Source of the DNA: Comamonadaceae bacterium | GTDB taxonomy: Bacteria; Pseudomonadota; Gammaproteobacteria; Burkholderiales; Burkholderiaceae_C | DNA: 8,237 nt | Reading direction: 5' to 3' | Assembly: GCA_947374505.1 (NCBI GenBank) | Contig: CANCCE010000120.1 | Coordinates: 1 to 8,237, forward strand | In this document: positions 1 through 5,749 of the stretch, in pieces | Layout of the letters: every line of letters begins with the position of its first letter | Position numbering within the stretch: the first letter of the stretch is position 1 | The notes under the pieces: generated by a model | Database searches by the model: none | Seen by the model: only the letters and a program-made list of their open reading frames with translations | What the model was told of the DNA's origin: nothing | Made by a program: the position numbers and the translations under genes

Positions 1-1198
1 GCTTTCTGACCAGCACCAGCCCCTTGAGGTATTCGCCCTCGGGAAAAGTCACCGTCATCGGATGGTCCGGGGCGCCACCCAAGCGCTCGCTGATGAAAGC
101 GTCGACCCCGGCGTCGGTGCCCGCAGAAGCGACGATCTTGTGAAACAGATCCGCGCTGATGCCGCCCGAACACGAGTACGTGAACAGCACACCGCCGGGC
201 TCCAGAATCGTCAGCGCCAAGCGGTTGATGTCTTTGTAGGCACGCGCTGCACGCTCAGCGTGCGCAACCGTGGGCGCAAACTTGGGCGGGTCCAGCACAA
301 TCGCGTCAAAAGTGCGACCTTCCTTGATGTACTGCCGCAACGAGGCATTCACGTCAGCATCGCGCATCTCGCAGCGCGCGGCGTCAAAGCCGTTCAGCGC
401 CACATTGGCCCAGGCTTTTTCAATGGCCGGACCGGACGAGTCGATCGAGGTCACGTGCGCAGCGCCGCCGGCCAAAGCCGCCACCGTGAAACCACCGGTG
501 TAGCAATAGCAATTCAGCACCCGCTGGAACTGCCGGCGCCGGCTGTACGCAGCAAACTTTTGGCGGCTGTCGCGCTGGTCTAAATAAAAGCCGGTTTTGT
601 GGCCTTCAGCGATGTTCAGGCCGAGCTGCCAGTCGTGTTCCTGAATGACGATGTCGGTGCCCGCCGGCTGCCCTTCATTCGGCGCACCACTCAGCCAGCC
701 GGTGGCTTCGGGCAGACCTTCCAGCGTGCGCACGCTGGCGTCTGAGCGTTCATACAACCGCGTCAAGCCGGTTTGGGCCAGCAAAGCCTCGACGATGACG
801 CTCTTCCAGCGCTCCACGCCGCAGCTTGAGAATTGCACGACCAACGTGTCGGCATAACGATCCACCACCAGCCCCGGCAAGCCGTCAGATTCGCCGTGCA
901 CCAAGCGCACGCCGTTGCTTTGAATATCAAACAAGGTCCGGGCCTTCAGCGCAGCTGCAATGCGGGCGCTGAAAAAGGAGGCGTCAATGCGCTGGGTTTC
1001 GTCAAAGCTCCAAATCCGCGCACGGATTTTGGAGGTAGGGCTGACCGCCGCCCAGGCCAGAAAACGGCCGTCGTGGCTGTCGACCCGTACGGTTTCGCCC
1101 GGATCGCCACTGCCCTTGGCGATGGCGCCGTCAAAAATCCATGGGTGGCGCCGCTGCAGTGAGCGTTCTTTGCCTTCTCGGAGTCGAATTGATTTCAT
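1..1198 (-). CDS. rlmI: RlmI-type 23S rRNA cytosine-C5 methyltransferase (3' end cut off by window edge)
   Basis: The minus-strand frame opens at ATG 1198 and stays open to the window edge, giving 399 complete codons. RlmI proteins are about 400 aa, so only a few residues are probably missing. The N-terminus (MKSIRLREGKERSLQRRHPW) is the PUA RNA-binding domain start typical of the family and fixes the start codon. The Rossmann methyltransferase core follows: FYLDQRDSR at 204-212, the SAM-binding motif NCYCYTGGF at 229-237, LDPPKFA at 302-308, and YSCSGG at 341-346. C343 is the expected catalytic cysteine. The known E. coli relative makes m5C1962 in 23S rRNA from S-adenosylmethionine in the cytosol. 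Assignment to RlmI rather than another member of this class I SAM rRNA methyltransferase family is by overall architecture. The start has only a weak ribosome site. The gene is downstream of xerC on the same strand but separated by REP-like hairpins, so cotranscription is uncertain. Confidence 0.9.
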   Translation of the reverse strand, partial: MKSIRLREGKERSLQRRHPWIFDGAIAKGSGDPGETVRVDSHDGRFLAWAAVSPTSKIRARIWSFDETQRIDASFFSARIAAALKARTLFDIQSNGVRLVHGESDGLPGLVVDRYADTLVVQFSSCGVERWKSVIVEALLAQTGLTRLYERSDASVRTLEGLPEATGWLSGAPNEGQPAGTDIVIQEHDWQLGLNIAEGHKTGFYLDQRDSRQKFAAYSRRRQFQRVLNCYCYTGGFTVAALAGGAAHVTSIDSSGPAIEKAWANVALNGFDAARCEMRDADVNASLRQYIKEGRTFDAIVLDPPKFAPTVAHAERAARAYKDINRLALTILEPGGVLFTYSCSGGISADLFHKIVASAGTDAGVDAFISERLGGAPDHPMTVTFPEGEYLKGLVLVRK

Positions 1199-1229
1199 GC
1201 GCCTATTGTCGGTGTTGGCGCGAGCCAAG

Positions 1230-1256
1230 ATCGGCCAGGGGCTGGCCTCCTACGGG
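1230..1256 (-). repeat. REP-like palindrome 1 (GTAG head, minus orientation)
   Basis: Read on the minus strand this is GTAG (1250-1253), GA, then a stem GGCCA/TGGCC (1243-1247 with 1233-1237) around a 5-nt loop, ending in CGAT. A conserved GTAG tetranucleotide 5' of an imperfect palindrome is the known signature of REP elements moved by RAYT (TnpA-REP) transposases. Two more copies lie within 130 bp. No RAYT gene is in the window. Confidence 0.7.
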
Positions 1257-1281
1257 AACATGCAACGACCTTGCGGCTTGT

Positions 1282-1310
1282 CCCCGTAGGAGCTGAGCCC
1301 TCTCAGCGAT
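1282..1310 (+). repeat. REP-like palindrome 2 (GTAG head, plus orientation)
   Basis: GTAG at 1286-1289 is followed by a perfect 6-bp stem, GCTGAG (1292-1297) with CTCAGC (1302-1307), around a CCCT loop, then GAT. The head GTAGGAG, the central GCCCT and the closing CGAT are shared with the two other copies, but both stem arms differ. It is inverted relative to copies 1 and 3, so copies 1 and 2 form a head-to-head pair of the kind called a REPIN or BIME. Confidence 0.68.
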
Positions 1311-1350
1311 CCCCGGACCTGATTTTCTCAAACCAAACCTGAGCAGGGGA

Positions 1351-1377
1351 ATCGGCCAAGGGCTGGCCTCCTACGGG
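1351..1377 (-). repeat. REP-like palindrome 3, overlapping the xerC stop codon
   Basis: This copy is nearly identical to copy 1. The stem is GGCCA (1354-1358) with TGGCC (1364-1368), and the GTAG head on the minus strand lies at 1371-1374. The TAG of that head (1371-1373) is the xerC stop codon, and the bases just 5' of it encode the last xerC residues. The hairpin therefore sits directly at the 3' end of the xerC reading frame, where it could act on mRNA stability or termination. No U-tract follows, so a classical intrinsic terminator is not supported. Confidence 0.7.
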
Positions 1378-2375
1378 GAGGGTGGTTTTCGGTTTGGTTT
1401 CAGGCTGGCCTTGAGCCCGGCCACCGTCGCGCGTGGGTGCGCGGCGTCATAAATTTTCGCCAGATGTTGAAAATCAAGCCGCGTGTAAACCTGCGTGGTG
1501 GTGATGTTGGCGTGCCCGAGCAACTCTTGCACAGCGCGCAAATCACCACTCGACTGCAGTACGTGGCTGGCGAATGAATGGCGCAGCATGTGCGGATGCA
1601 CCGGCGTCGCCAGCCCGGCCTGCAGCGAACGCAGTTTGAGGCGGACCCGAATGTGCTGCGGCGTCAAGCGAGTGCCGCGGTGGCTGATGAAGAGCGCTGC
1701 CCCGGCGTTGTCGGTTGCCGACTCAGCAGCGCTCAACCACTCACTGCGCACCGCCAGCCAAGCCTCAAGCGCCTGCAAGGCCTTGGTCCCCACCGGCACG
1801 CTGCGCCGCTTGCCGCCCTTGCCGAGCACATGGGCTTCGGCGGCTTGCAGGTCAATCCAGCCTTGCGCTTGAGCGCTGGCGACAGCGTCCAGTCCGACCA
1901 ACTCACCGATGCGCAGGCCACAGCCGTAGAGCAATTCGGTCAGGCATTCGTCACGCGCTTGCAGGCCTGGGTGCGCCTCTGTGTCAGCTGTTTGGAAGTC
2001 GGCCAATTGCACGGCTTCATCGACGCTGAGAGCCTTTGGCAGCGGCTTGGGTACTTTGGGCGCTCGCAAGTCTTGCACCGGGTTGACGCTGACCAGACCT
2101 TCACGTCCAAGCCAGCCGTAAAAGCCGCGCCAGCCCGAGAGAATGAGTGCAATGCCGCGGCCGCTGCGCCCGCCGCCGTGCATTTGCGCGACCCAGCGGC
2201 GCATGTGCACCGGCGTCACCGCCGTCAGCGACACTGCCGCTTGTTCGGCCGACGCTTGCAGTTTTTCCAAGTCCAGCGTGTACAGCGCCAGCGTGCGTGC
2301 GGCCAGTCGCTTTTCAACACGGACATGCTCAAGGTAGCGCAGCACCAAGGGATCAGGCGTGGGCAGCGTTAACAC
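1371..2375 (-). CDS. xerC: Tyrosine recombinase XerC
   Basis: This is a 334-aa site-specific recombinase that, with XerD at dif, resolves chromosome dimers at cell division (family knowledge). The N-terminal SAM-like core-binding domain spans about residues 7-95, and the catalytic domain about 110-315. All six active-site residues are visible: R155 in GCGLRIGEL, K186 in VLGKGGKRR, H262 and R265 in HPHMLRHSF, H288 in LLGHANI, and the nucleophile Y297 in VYTRLDF. The start is GTG at 2375, 20 bp after the DUF484 stop. I see no good Shine-Dalgarno there, the frame is open upstream only to 2411, and the first internal ATG (M58) would remove half the N-terminal domain. Translational coupling to DUF484 is therefore likely. 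The last residues and the TAG stop fall in a REP-like element, and the tail after about residue 315 looks unconserved. Position after dapF and DUF484 argues for the chromosomal Xer protein, not a phage or integron integrase. Confidence 0.96.
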   Translation of the reverse strand: MLTLPTPDPLVLRYLEHVRVEKRLAARTLALYTLDLEKLQASAEQAAVSLTAVTPVHMRRWVAQMHGGGRSGRGIALILSGWRGFYGWLGREGLVSVNPVQDLRAPKVPKPLPKALSVDEAVQLADFQTADTEAHPGLQARDECLTELLYGCGLRIGELVGLDAVASAQAQGWIDLQAAEAHVLGKGGKRRSVPVGTKALQALEAWLAVRSEWLSAAESATDNAGAALFISHRGTRLTPQHIRVRLKLRSLQAGLATPVHPHMLRHSFASHVLQSSGDLRAVQELLGHANITTTQVYTRLDFQHLAKIYDAAHPRATVAGLKASLKPNRKPPSP

Positions 2376-2395
2376 TGGCAGCCGTTGCGACAGGA

Positions 2396-3106
2396 TCAGC
2401 CCAGCGTCGTGTCAGCAGGGCTGCGCAGGCGCGACAAAGCCGCGCTGGCGAGTTCGCCAATGCGTTGCAAGAAGTCAGTCCCCATGCCGCTGGTGAAACG
2501 CTCAGCATCAGGCGAGGCCAACACCAACAAACCAAATGCCTGAGGTGCAGCCCCGGTTCGCAGGGCGATCAACGCAACAGACTTGGCAGCCGCCGGTTCC
2601 AGCAACCAATTGACGGCTTCGAGCCCAGCATTGGGGCCGCAGAAAGGCGTCGACAGCGAGGCCGCAAAGCTGCGCGCGTCATCGCTCACGCCAACGGCGA
2701 AATCGCATTCTGCAAATGGCGCAGCCACTTCCCAGACCTTGATCGCAGCTTGCGGAATCGAAAACTGCGTTTGCAGTTCCTGGGCAATGGTGTCCGGCAA
2801 ATCAATGGCCGCCGGCGTCATCAGCAGGCTCAGCACCCAAGTCTGCATTTTGTCGGCGATGGCACCATTTTCTTGACCATGGCGAATCATCTCAACAACA
2901 CGCGACTCAAGACCGCGAATTTTGTCGCGCAGCATGCCGGCTTGACGCTCTTGCAAGCTGACAGCACGGTTGCCGTGGCCACTCGACAGCTGCACGGTGG
3001 CCAGCAATTCGGCGTGACGCTCAAAAAAATCTGGCGTGTTGGCCAAAAAATTAGCGATATCGTCTTCGGTGATGGGGTGTTGCATGGATGGAGGTGTCGA
3101 GTTCAT
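2396..3106 (-). CDS. DUF484 family protein (E. coli YigA-like)
   Basis: This is a 236-aa cytosolic protein of unknown function. The N-terminal segment with ITEDDIANFLANTPDFFERH (residues 12-31) is the hallmark of DUF484. It is followed by a probable coiled coil or long helix at about 45-80 and a GAF-like domain at about 85-228. The family sits between dapF and xerC in many proteobacteria, including the E. coli dapF-yigA-xerC-yigB operon, and the same order is kept here. ATG 3106 lies 14 bp after the dapF stop. A TGAGGA that merges the dapF stop with a Shine-Dalgarno-like AGGA (3118-3123) supports this start, although the spacing of 11 nt is long. An internal Met at residue 8 is an alternative. 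No catalytic motif is visible, and any role with XerC is inferred from position only. Confidence 0.92.
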   Translation of the reverse strand: MNSTPPSMQHPITEDDIANFLANTPDFFERHAELLATVQLSSGHGNRAVSLQERQAGMLRDKIRGLESRVVEMIRHGQENGAIADKMQTWVLSLLMTPAAIDLPDTIAQELQTQFSIPQAAIKVWEVAAPFAECDFAVGVSDDARSFAASLSTPFCGPNAGLEAVNWLLEPAAAKSVALIALRTGAAPQAFGLLVLASPDAERFTSGMGTDFLQRIGELASAALSRLRSPADTTLG

Positions 3107-3117
3107 GGTGCGTATTG

Positions 3118-3123
3118 TCCTCA
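3118..3123 (-). promoter_or_regulatory. dapF stop overlapping a Shine-Dalgarno-like site for DUF484
   Basis: On the minus strand the sequence reads TGAGGA. TGA ends dapF and AGGA is a plausible ribosome-binding core 11 nt before the DUF484 ATG. This suggests termination-reinitiation between the two genes. Spacing is at the long end of the usual range. Confidence 0.4.
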
Positions 3124-4011
3124 GTTTCGAGGCAGGTCGATCTCGCCTTCAAACACCTGCGTCGCCGGGCCACTCAGCAAGACCGGCGCATCGAGCCGAT
3201 CTGCCGATCCCTGCCACTCGATATGCAGCAGACCGCCGTGCGTGTGCACGTCGACATTCGCGTCCAGCAGACCCAGTCGAATGCCCGCCACCACGGCCGC
3301 ACATGCACCCGTACCGCAAGCCAAGGTTTCACCCGCGCCGCGTTCGTAGACGCGCAAGCGCACTTCGCTGCGCGACAGAATTTGCATGAAACCGGCATTG
3401 ACGCGCCTCAAAAAGCGCGAATGGTTTTCAATCTGTGGACCCCAGACCAGCACCGGCGCCGCATCGACGGACTCAACGATTTGCACGGCATGCGGGTTGC
3501 CCATGGACACAACTGCTGAGAAGACCGTGCTGCGCTGACCATCGGCCGTCAGTTCCAGTGGCCAGGTGGCCCAGCCATTGACCTCGCGCGGCGTCAAGCC
3601 GGCCGCGTCAAAGGGCACCTTGGCCAAGTCAAACACGGGCGCGCCCATGTCGACGCTGACCCGGCCATCAGGCTGCAGTGTGAGCGTCAATACACGGTTC
3701 ATGGTTTGCACGCGCACGGTGTCGCGGTCTGTCAGTTGGTGGTCGCGCACGTAGCGGACAAAGCAACGCGCGCCGTTGCCGCAGTGCTCCACCTCTTGAC
3801 CATCAGCGTTGTGAATGACGTAAGAAAAGTCGATGTCGACAGCGCCAGCTGGCGCTGGCCGCACGCTCAAGATTTGGTCTGCGCCAACGCCAAAGTGGCG
3901 GTCGGCCAGCAAGCGGTATTGCGCAGTGCTCAGGCCGAGCAGCTGTCGGGTCTCGTCGAGCACCACGAAATCATTGCCGGCGCCCTGCATTTTGGTGAAT
4001 CGAATTCGCAT
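3121..4011 (-). CDS. dapF: Diaminopimelate epimerase DapF
   Basis: DapF interconverts LL- and meso-diaminopimelate, the last-but-one step to lysine and the source of meso-DAP for peptidoglycan. It is a cytosolic, cofactor-independent two-cysteine racemase. From the chosen start the protein is 296 aa and opens with MRIRFTKMQGAGNDFVVLDE, the canonical family N-terminus. Catalytic C77 lies in HCGNGARC (76-83) and C232 in ACGTGA (231-236). GNPHAV (171-176) and ERGAGET (223-229) are the substrate-binding loops of the two pseudo-symmetric domains. The frame continues upstream to ATG 4050, or ATG 4044, adding up to 13 residues (MVMALLGSTDNAG) that do not resemble DapF. ATG 4050 has a better Shine-Dalgarno (AAGG, 5-nt spacing), so the start is not fully settled. 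This is the first gene of the dapF-DUF484-xerC unit and is divergent from the CMD-fold gene. Confidence 0.96.
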   Translation of the reverse strand: MRIRFTKMQGAGNDFVVLDETRQLLGLSTAQYRLLADRHFGVGADQILSVRPAPAGAVDIDFSYVIHNADGQEVEHCGNGARCFVRYVRDHQLTDRDTVRVQTMNRVLTLTLQPDGRVSVDMGAPVFDLAKVPFDAAGLTPREVNGWATWPLELTADGQRSTVFSAVVSMGNPHAVQIVESVDAAPVLVWGPQIENHSRFLRRVNAGFMQILSRSEVRLRVYERGAGETLACGTGACAAVVAGIRLGLLDANVDVHTHGGLLHIEWQGSADRLDAPVLLSGPATQVFEGEIDLPRN

Positions 4012-4042
4012 GCCGGCATTATCCGTCGAGCCAAGCAAAGCC

Positions 4043-4073
4043 ATTACCATGCTGACCTTGACTCCCTCATCAA
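4043..4073 (-). promoter_or_regulatory. Possible weak promoter for the dapF operon
   Basis: On the minus strand, TTGATG (4068-4073) and GGTAAT (4043-4048) are separated by 19 nt, resembling -35 and -10 boxes. Such a promoter would start transcription near 4035, downstream of ATG 4050 and ATG 4044 but upstream of ATG 4011, which fits the shorter DapF. The match is weak and the spacing is long, so this is only a candidate within the 74-bp divergent region. Confidence 0.2.
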
Positions 4074-4085
4074 AGAAAGACCTTC

Positions 4086-4631
4086 ATGCTGCGCATCCCT
4101 GAATGGACTCCTGCCCTTAAACCGCAACCGCAAGACCTCGTTGACGCCATCTTGAAGCGTCGCGGCGGCACGATGATCAACTTGGACAAGGCCTTGCTGT
4201 GGAGCGAGCCCCTCGCCCGCGCGTGGAATGTCTACCTCGGTGCGGTTCGTTCCGGCCTGCCCACCAGCCGCAAGCTTCGCGAACTCGGCATCTGCACCGT
4301 CGCGCTGTTGACCGGTGCCGTCTATGAATACAAGCACCACGCACCCGACTTTCTGACCGCTGGCGGCCACCAAGCTGAACTTGATGCGCTGAATGAACTG
4401 GTAAAAAAAGACGCACGCCTTGCCACGGCGCATCCGGCGCTGGGCACGGTCGAGCAATTGGTGATTCAGTACGCTGCGCAGATGACGCTCGATGTGAAAG
4501 TCAGCGATGCGCTGTTTGCCAGCTTGCGCGAGCACTTTGACACCACCGAGCTGGTCGAGCTGACCAGCGCGATTGCGACCTACAACATGGTCGCCAGGTT
4601 CCTGGTGGCCTTGGGCGTGACGCCCGAATAA
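4086..4631 (+). CDS. Carboxymuconolactone decarboxylase (AhpD-like fold) family protein
   Basis: This is a 181-aa all-helical protein. ELGICTVALLTGAVYEYKHH (66-85) matches the CMD-family core, in which a YE-x-x-H element follows a conserved helix. The C-terminal YNMVARFLVALGV (166-178) is also typical of single-domain CMD relatives in proteobacteria. The only cysteine is C70. The CxxC pair of AhpD peroxidase-type members is absent, so thiol-disulfide chemistry of that kind is not expected, and decarboxylation of carboxymuconolactone is not implied by the family name. Y80, E81, H84 and H85 are candidate active-site residues. ATG 4086 is preceded by a purine-rich AAAGAAAGA, and no better start is seen. 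The gene is divergent from dapF and ends 15 bp from the stop of the convergent Bug gene, so it appears to be a single-gene unit. Substrate is unknown. Confidence 0.85.
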   Translation: MLRIPEWTPALKPQPQDLVDAILKRRGGTMINLDKALLWSEPLARAWNVYLGAVRSGLPTSRKLRELGICTVALLTGAVYEYKHHAPDFLTAGGHQAELDALNELVKKDARLATAHPALGTVEQLVIQYAAQMTLDVKVSDALFASLREHFDTTELVELTSAIATYNMVARFLVALGVTPE

Positions 4632-4639
4632 GGGGCCGC

Positions 4640-4654
4640 CGGACGCTCAGTCCG
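4640..4654. terminator. Small hairpin between convergent stops, possible weak bidirectional terminator
   Basis: CGGAC (4640-4644) and GTCCG (4650-4654) form a perfect 5-bp stem with a 5-nt loop. It lies 9 bp after the CMD-fold stop and spans the stop codon of the Bug gene. Neither strand has a real T-run after it, so efficient intrinsic termination is doubtful. Confidence 0.25.
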
Positions 4655-5651
4655 TCTTGATGTCGTTGTCTTTCACCACCTTGGCCCAAACATCGATCTG
4701 TTTGTTGATGAAGGTGGCGGCGGCCTCAGGCGTGCTACCGACGATGTTGATGCCTTGAGCGCCGAGTTTTTTAGCGATCTCCGGGTTCTTCAGCGCTTTG
4801 GCGACTTCTTCATTCATGCGCTTGATGATCGCTGGCGGCGTTTTGGCGGGTGCCAGGATGGCCCACCAAGCCGGCGCATCAAAGCCGACAAAACCGCTTT
4901 CAGCCAAGGTCGGCACATTGGGTAATTCGGGTGAGCGCTTGCTGGTGGTGACCACCAGCGGACGCATACGGCCGCTGTCGATGTGTGGCTTGACGACAAA
5001 CACCGAACCGATCGCCAATGGCACATGACCGGCCACGGCATCGGTCATCAACGGACCGCCGCCTTTGTAAGGCACATGCTGCCAGTCGATGTTGCCGCTC
5101 TTGCTCAGCAAGGACATGGCCAAATGGCCCAAACTGCCCGAACCGATGCTGCCGTAGCTGACGTTTTTCTTGGCCTTGGCGGCAGCCACGACGTCGGCGA
5201 AGGTCTTGTACTCTGAACCTACGTTGGTCGCCAGCACCATGGCCGACGTCCCAATCAAAATCACCGGTGGCAGATCTTTCCGGGTGTCATAAGGCAGGCC
5301 AGCGATCAAGCTGGGATTGACAGCGTGCGTGTCAAAAACGACGGCGAAGGTATAGCCATCCGCTGGCGCTGCAGCCACGGCCGCTGCCCCGATGGAACCC
5401 GATGCGCCGCCACGGTTCTCAACAATGACGGTTTGTCCCAGTTGCTGCGACAGCGGTTGCGACAAAATGCGTGCCACCTGGTCGACCGATCCGCCAGGCG
5501 GGAACACCGCGACCAGCTTGATCGGCTGTTTGCCAGGCCAGGCACCCGGGGCGGCTGGCGTCTGGGCGAAGGCGCTCACGCTGCTGAGGCACAACAGCGC
5601 GGCCAAAATTGGAGAGGCTTTGTGCAGCCATTTTGTCGTCGTGGTCATCAT
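4647..5651 (-). CDS. Bug-family periplasmic solute-binding protein (tripartite tricarboxylate transporter type)
   Basis: This is a 334-aa extracytoplasmic binding protein. Residues 1-29 form a Sec signal peptide: a positively charged start (KWLHK), a hydrophobic core (about 13-22), and a probable cleavage after AFA at A29. The mature part has the Bug hallmarks: VAVFPPGGSVDQVAR (47-61), which forms the first carboxylate-gripping loop; VENRGGASGSIGA (77-89); and VPYKGGGPLMTDAVAGHV further on. Bug proteins bind small organic acids or amino-acid-like ligands and, in some cases, feed TctA/TctB permeases. No tctA or tctB homologue is in the window, so this is an orphan receptor here, as is common in Burkholderiales. 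Ligand cannot be read from the sequence. ATG 5651 has a good AGGA (5660-5663) at 8-nt spacing, and M2 is a minor alternative. The gene is divergent from the Nudix-MBL gene across 98 bp in which I see no convincing promoter boxes. Confidence 0.95.
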   Translation of the reverse strand: MMTTTTKWLHKASPILAALLCLSSVSAFAQTPAAPGAWPGKQPIKLVAVFPPGGSVDQVARILSQPLSQQLGQTVIVENRGGASGSIGAAAVAAAPADGYTFAVVFDTHAVNPSLIAGLPYDTRKDLPPVILIGTSAMVLATNVGSEYKTFADVVAAAKAKKNVSYGSIGSGSLGHLAMSLLSKSGNIDWQHVPYKGGGPLMTDAVAGHVPLAIGSVFVVKPHIDSGRMRPLVVTTSKRSPELPNVPTLAESGFVGFDAPAWWAILAPAKTPPAIIKRMNEEVAKALKNPEIAKKLGAQGINIVGSTPEAAATFINKQIDVWAKVVKDNDIKTD

Positions 5652-5659
5652 GAATTTAA

Positions 5660-5663
5660 TCCT
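5660..5663 (-). promoter_or_regulatory. Ribosome-binding site of the Bug gene
   Basis: AGGA on the minus strand lies 8 nt before ATG 5651. It favours that codon over the adjacent ATG at 5648. Confidence 0.6.
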
Positions 5664-5749
5664 GTGGGTTGATCCTCAAAGTATCACCAAGGACGCACGC
5701 TGGCGCCATTCAGGAAAGTACTTAGCCTTTTCACGGGCAAAATAACATC

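Noticed and set aside
62..1162. Plus-strand open frames opposite the rRNA methyltransferase
   Set aside because: The minus frame carries a continuous methyltransferase with all motifs. The plus frames have no recognisable protein features.
1230..1377. Possible CRISPR array
   Set aside because: There are only three palindromic units, in mixed orientation and with unequal spacers. This fits REP elements instead.
1371..2375. Tyrosine recombinase as the integrase of a mobile element
   Set aside because: It lies in the conserved dapF-DUF484-xerC order, has XerC length and motifs, and no att site, tRNA or cargo genes are nearby.
1578..3349. Long plus-strand open frames opposite xerC, DUF484 and dapF
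   Set aside because: They are antisense shadows in GC-rich coding DNA. They show no domain motifs and are low-complexity in Arg, Ala and Gln, while the minus frames have complete family motifs.
3121..4050. DapF starting at ATG 4050
   Set aside because: The extra 13 residues do not match the family, whose N-terminus is met exactly at ATG 4011. It is kept as an alternative because of its better ribosome site.
4086..5651. Aromatic-acid uptake and degradation operon (CMD-fold plus Bug)
   Set aside because: The two genes are on opposite strands and convergent, and no other pathway gene is present.
5652..5749. Promoters in the divergent gap between the Bug and Nudix-MBL genes
   Set aside because: I looked on both strands for -35/-10 pairs with 16-19 nt spacing and found only matches too weak to list.
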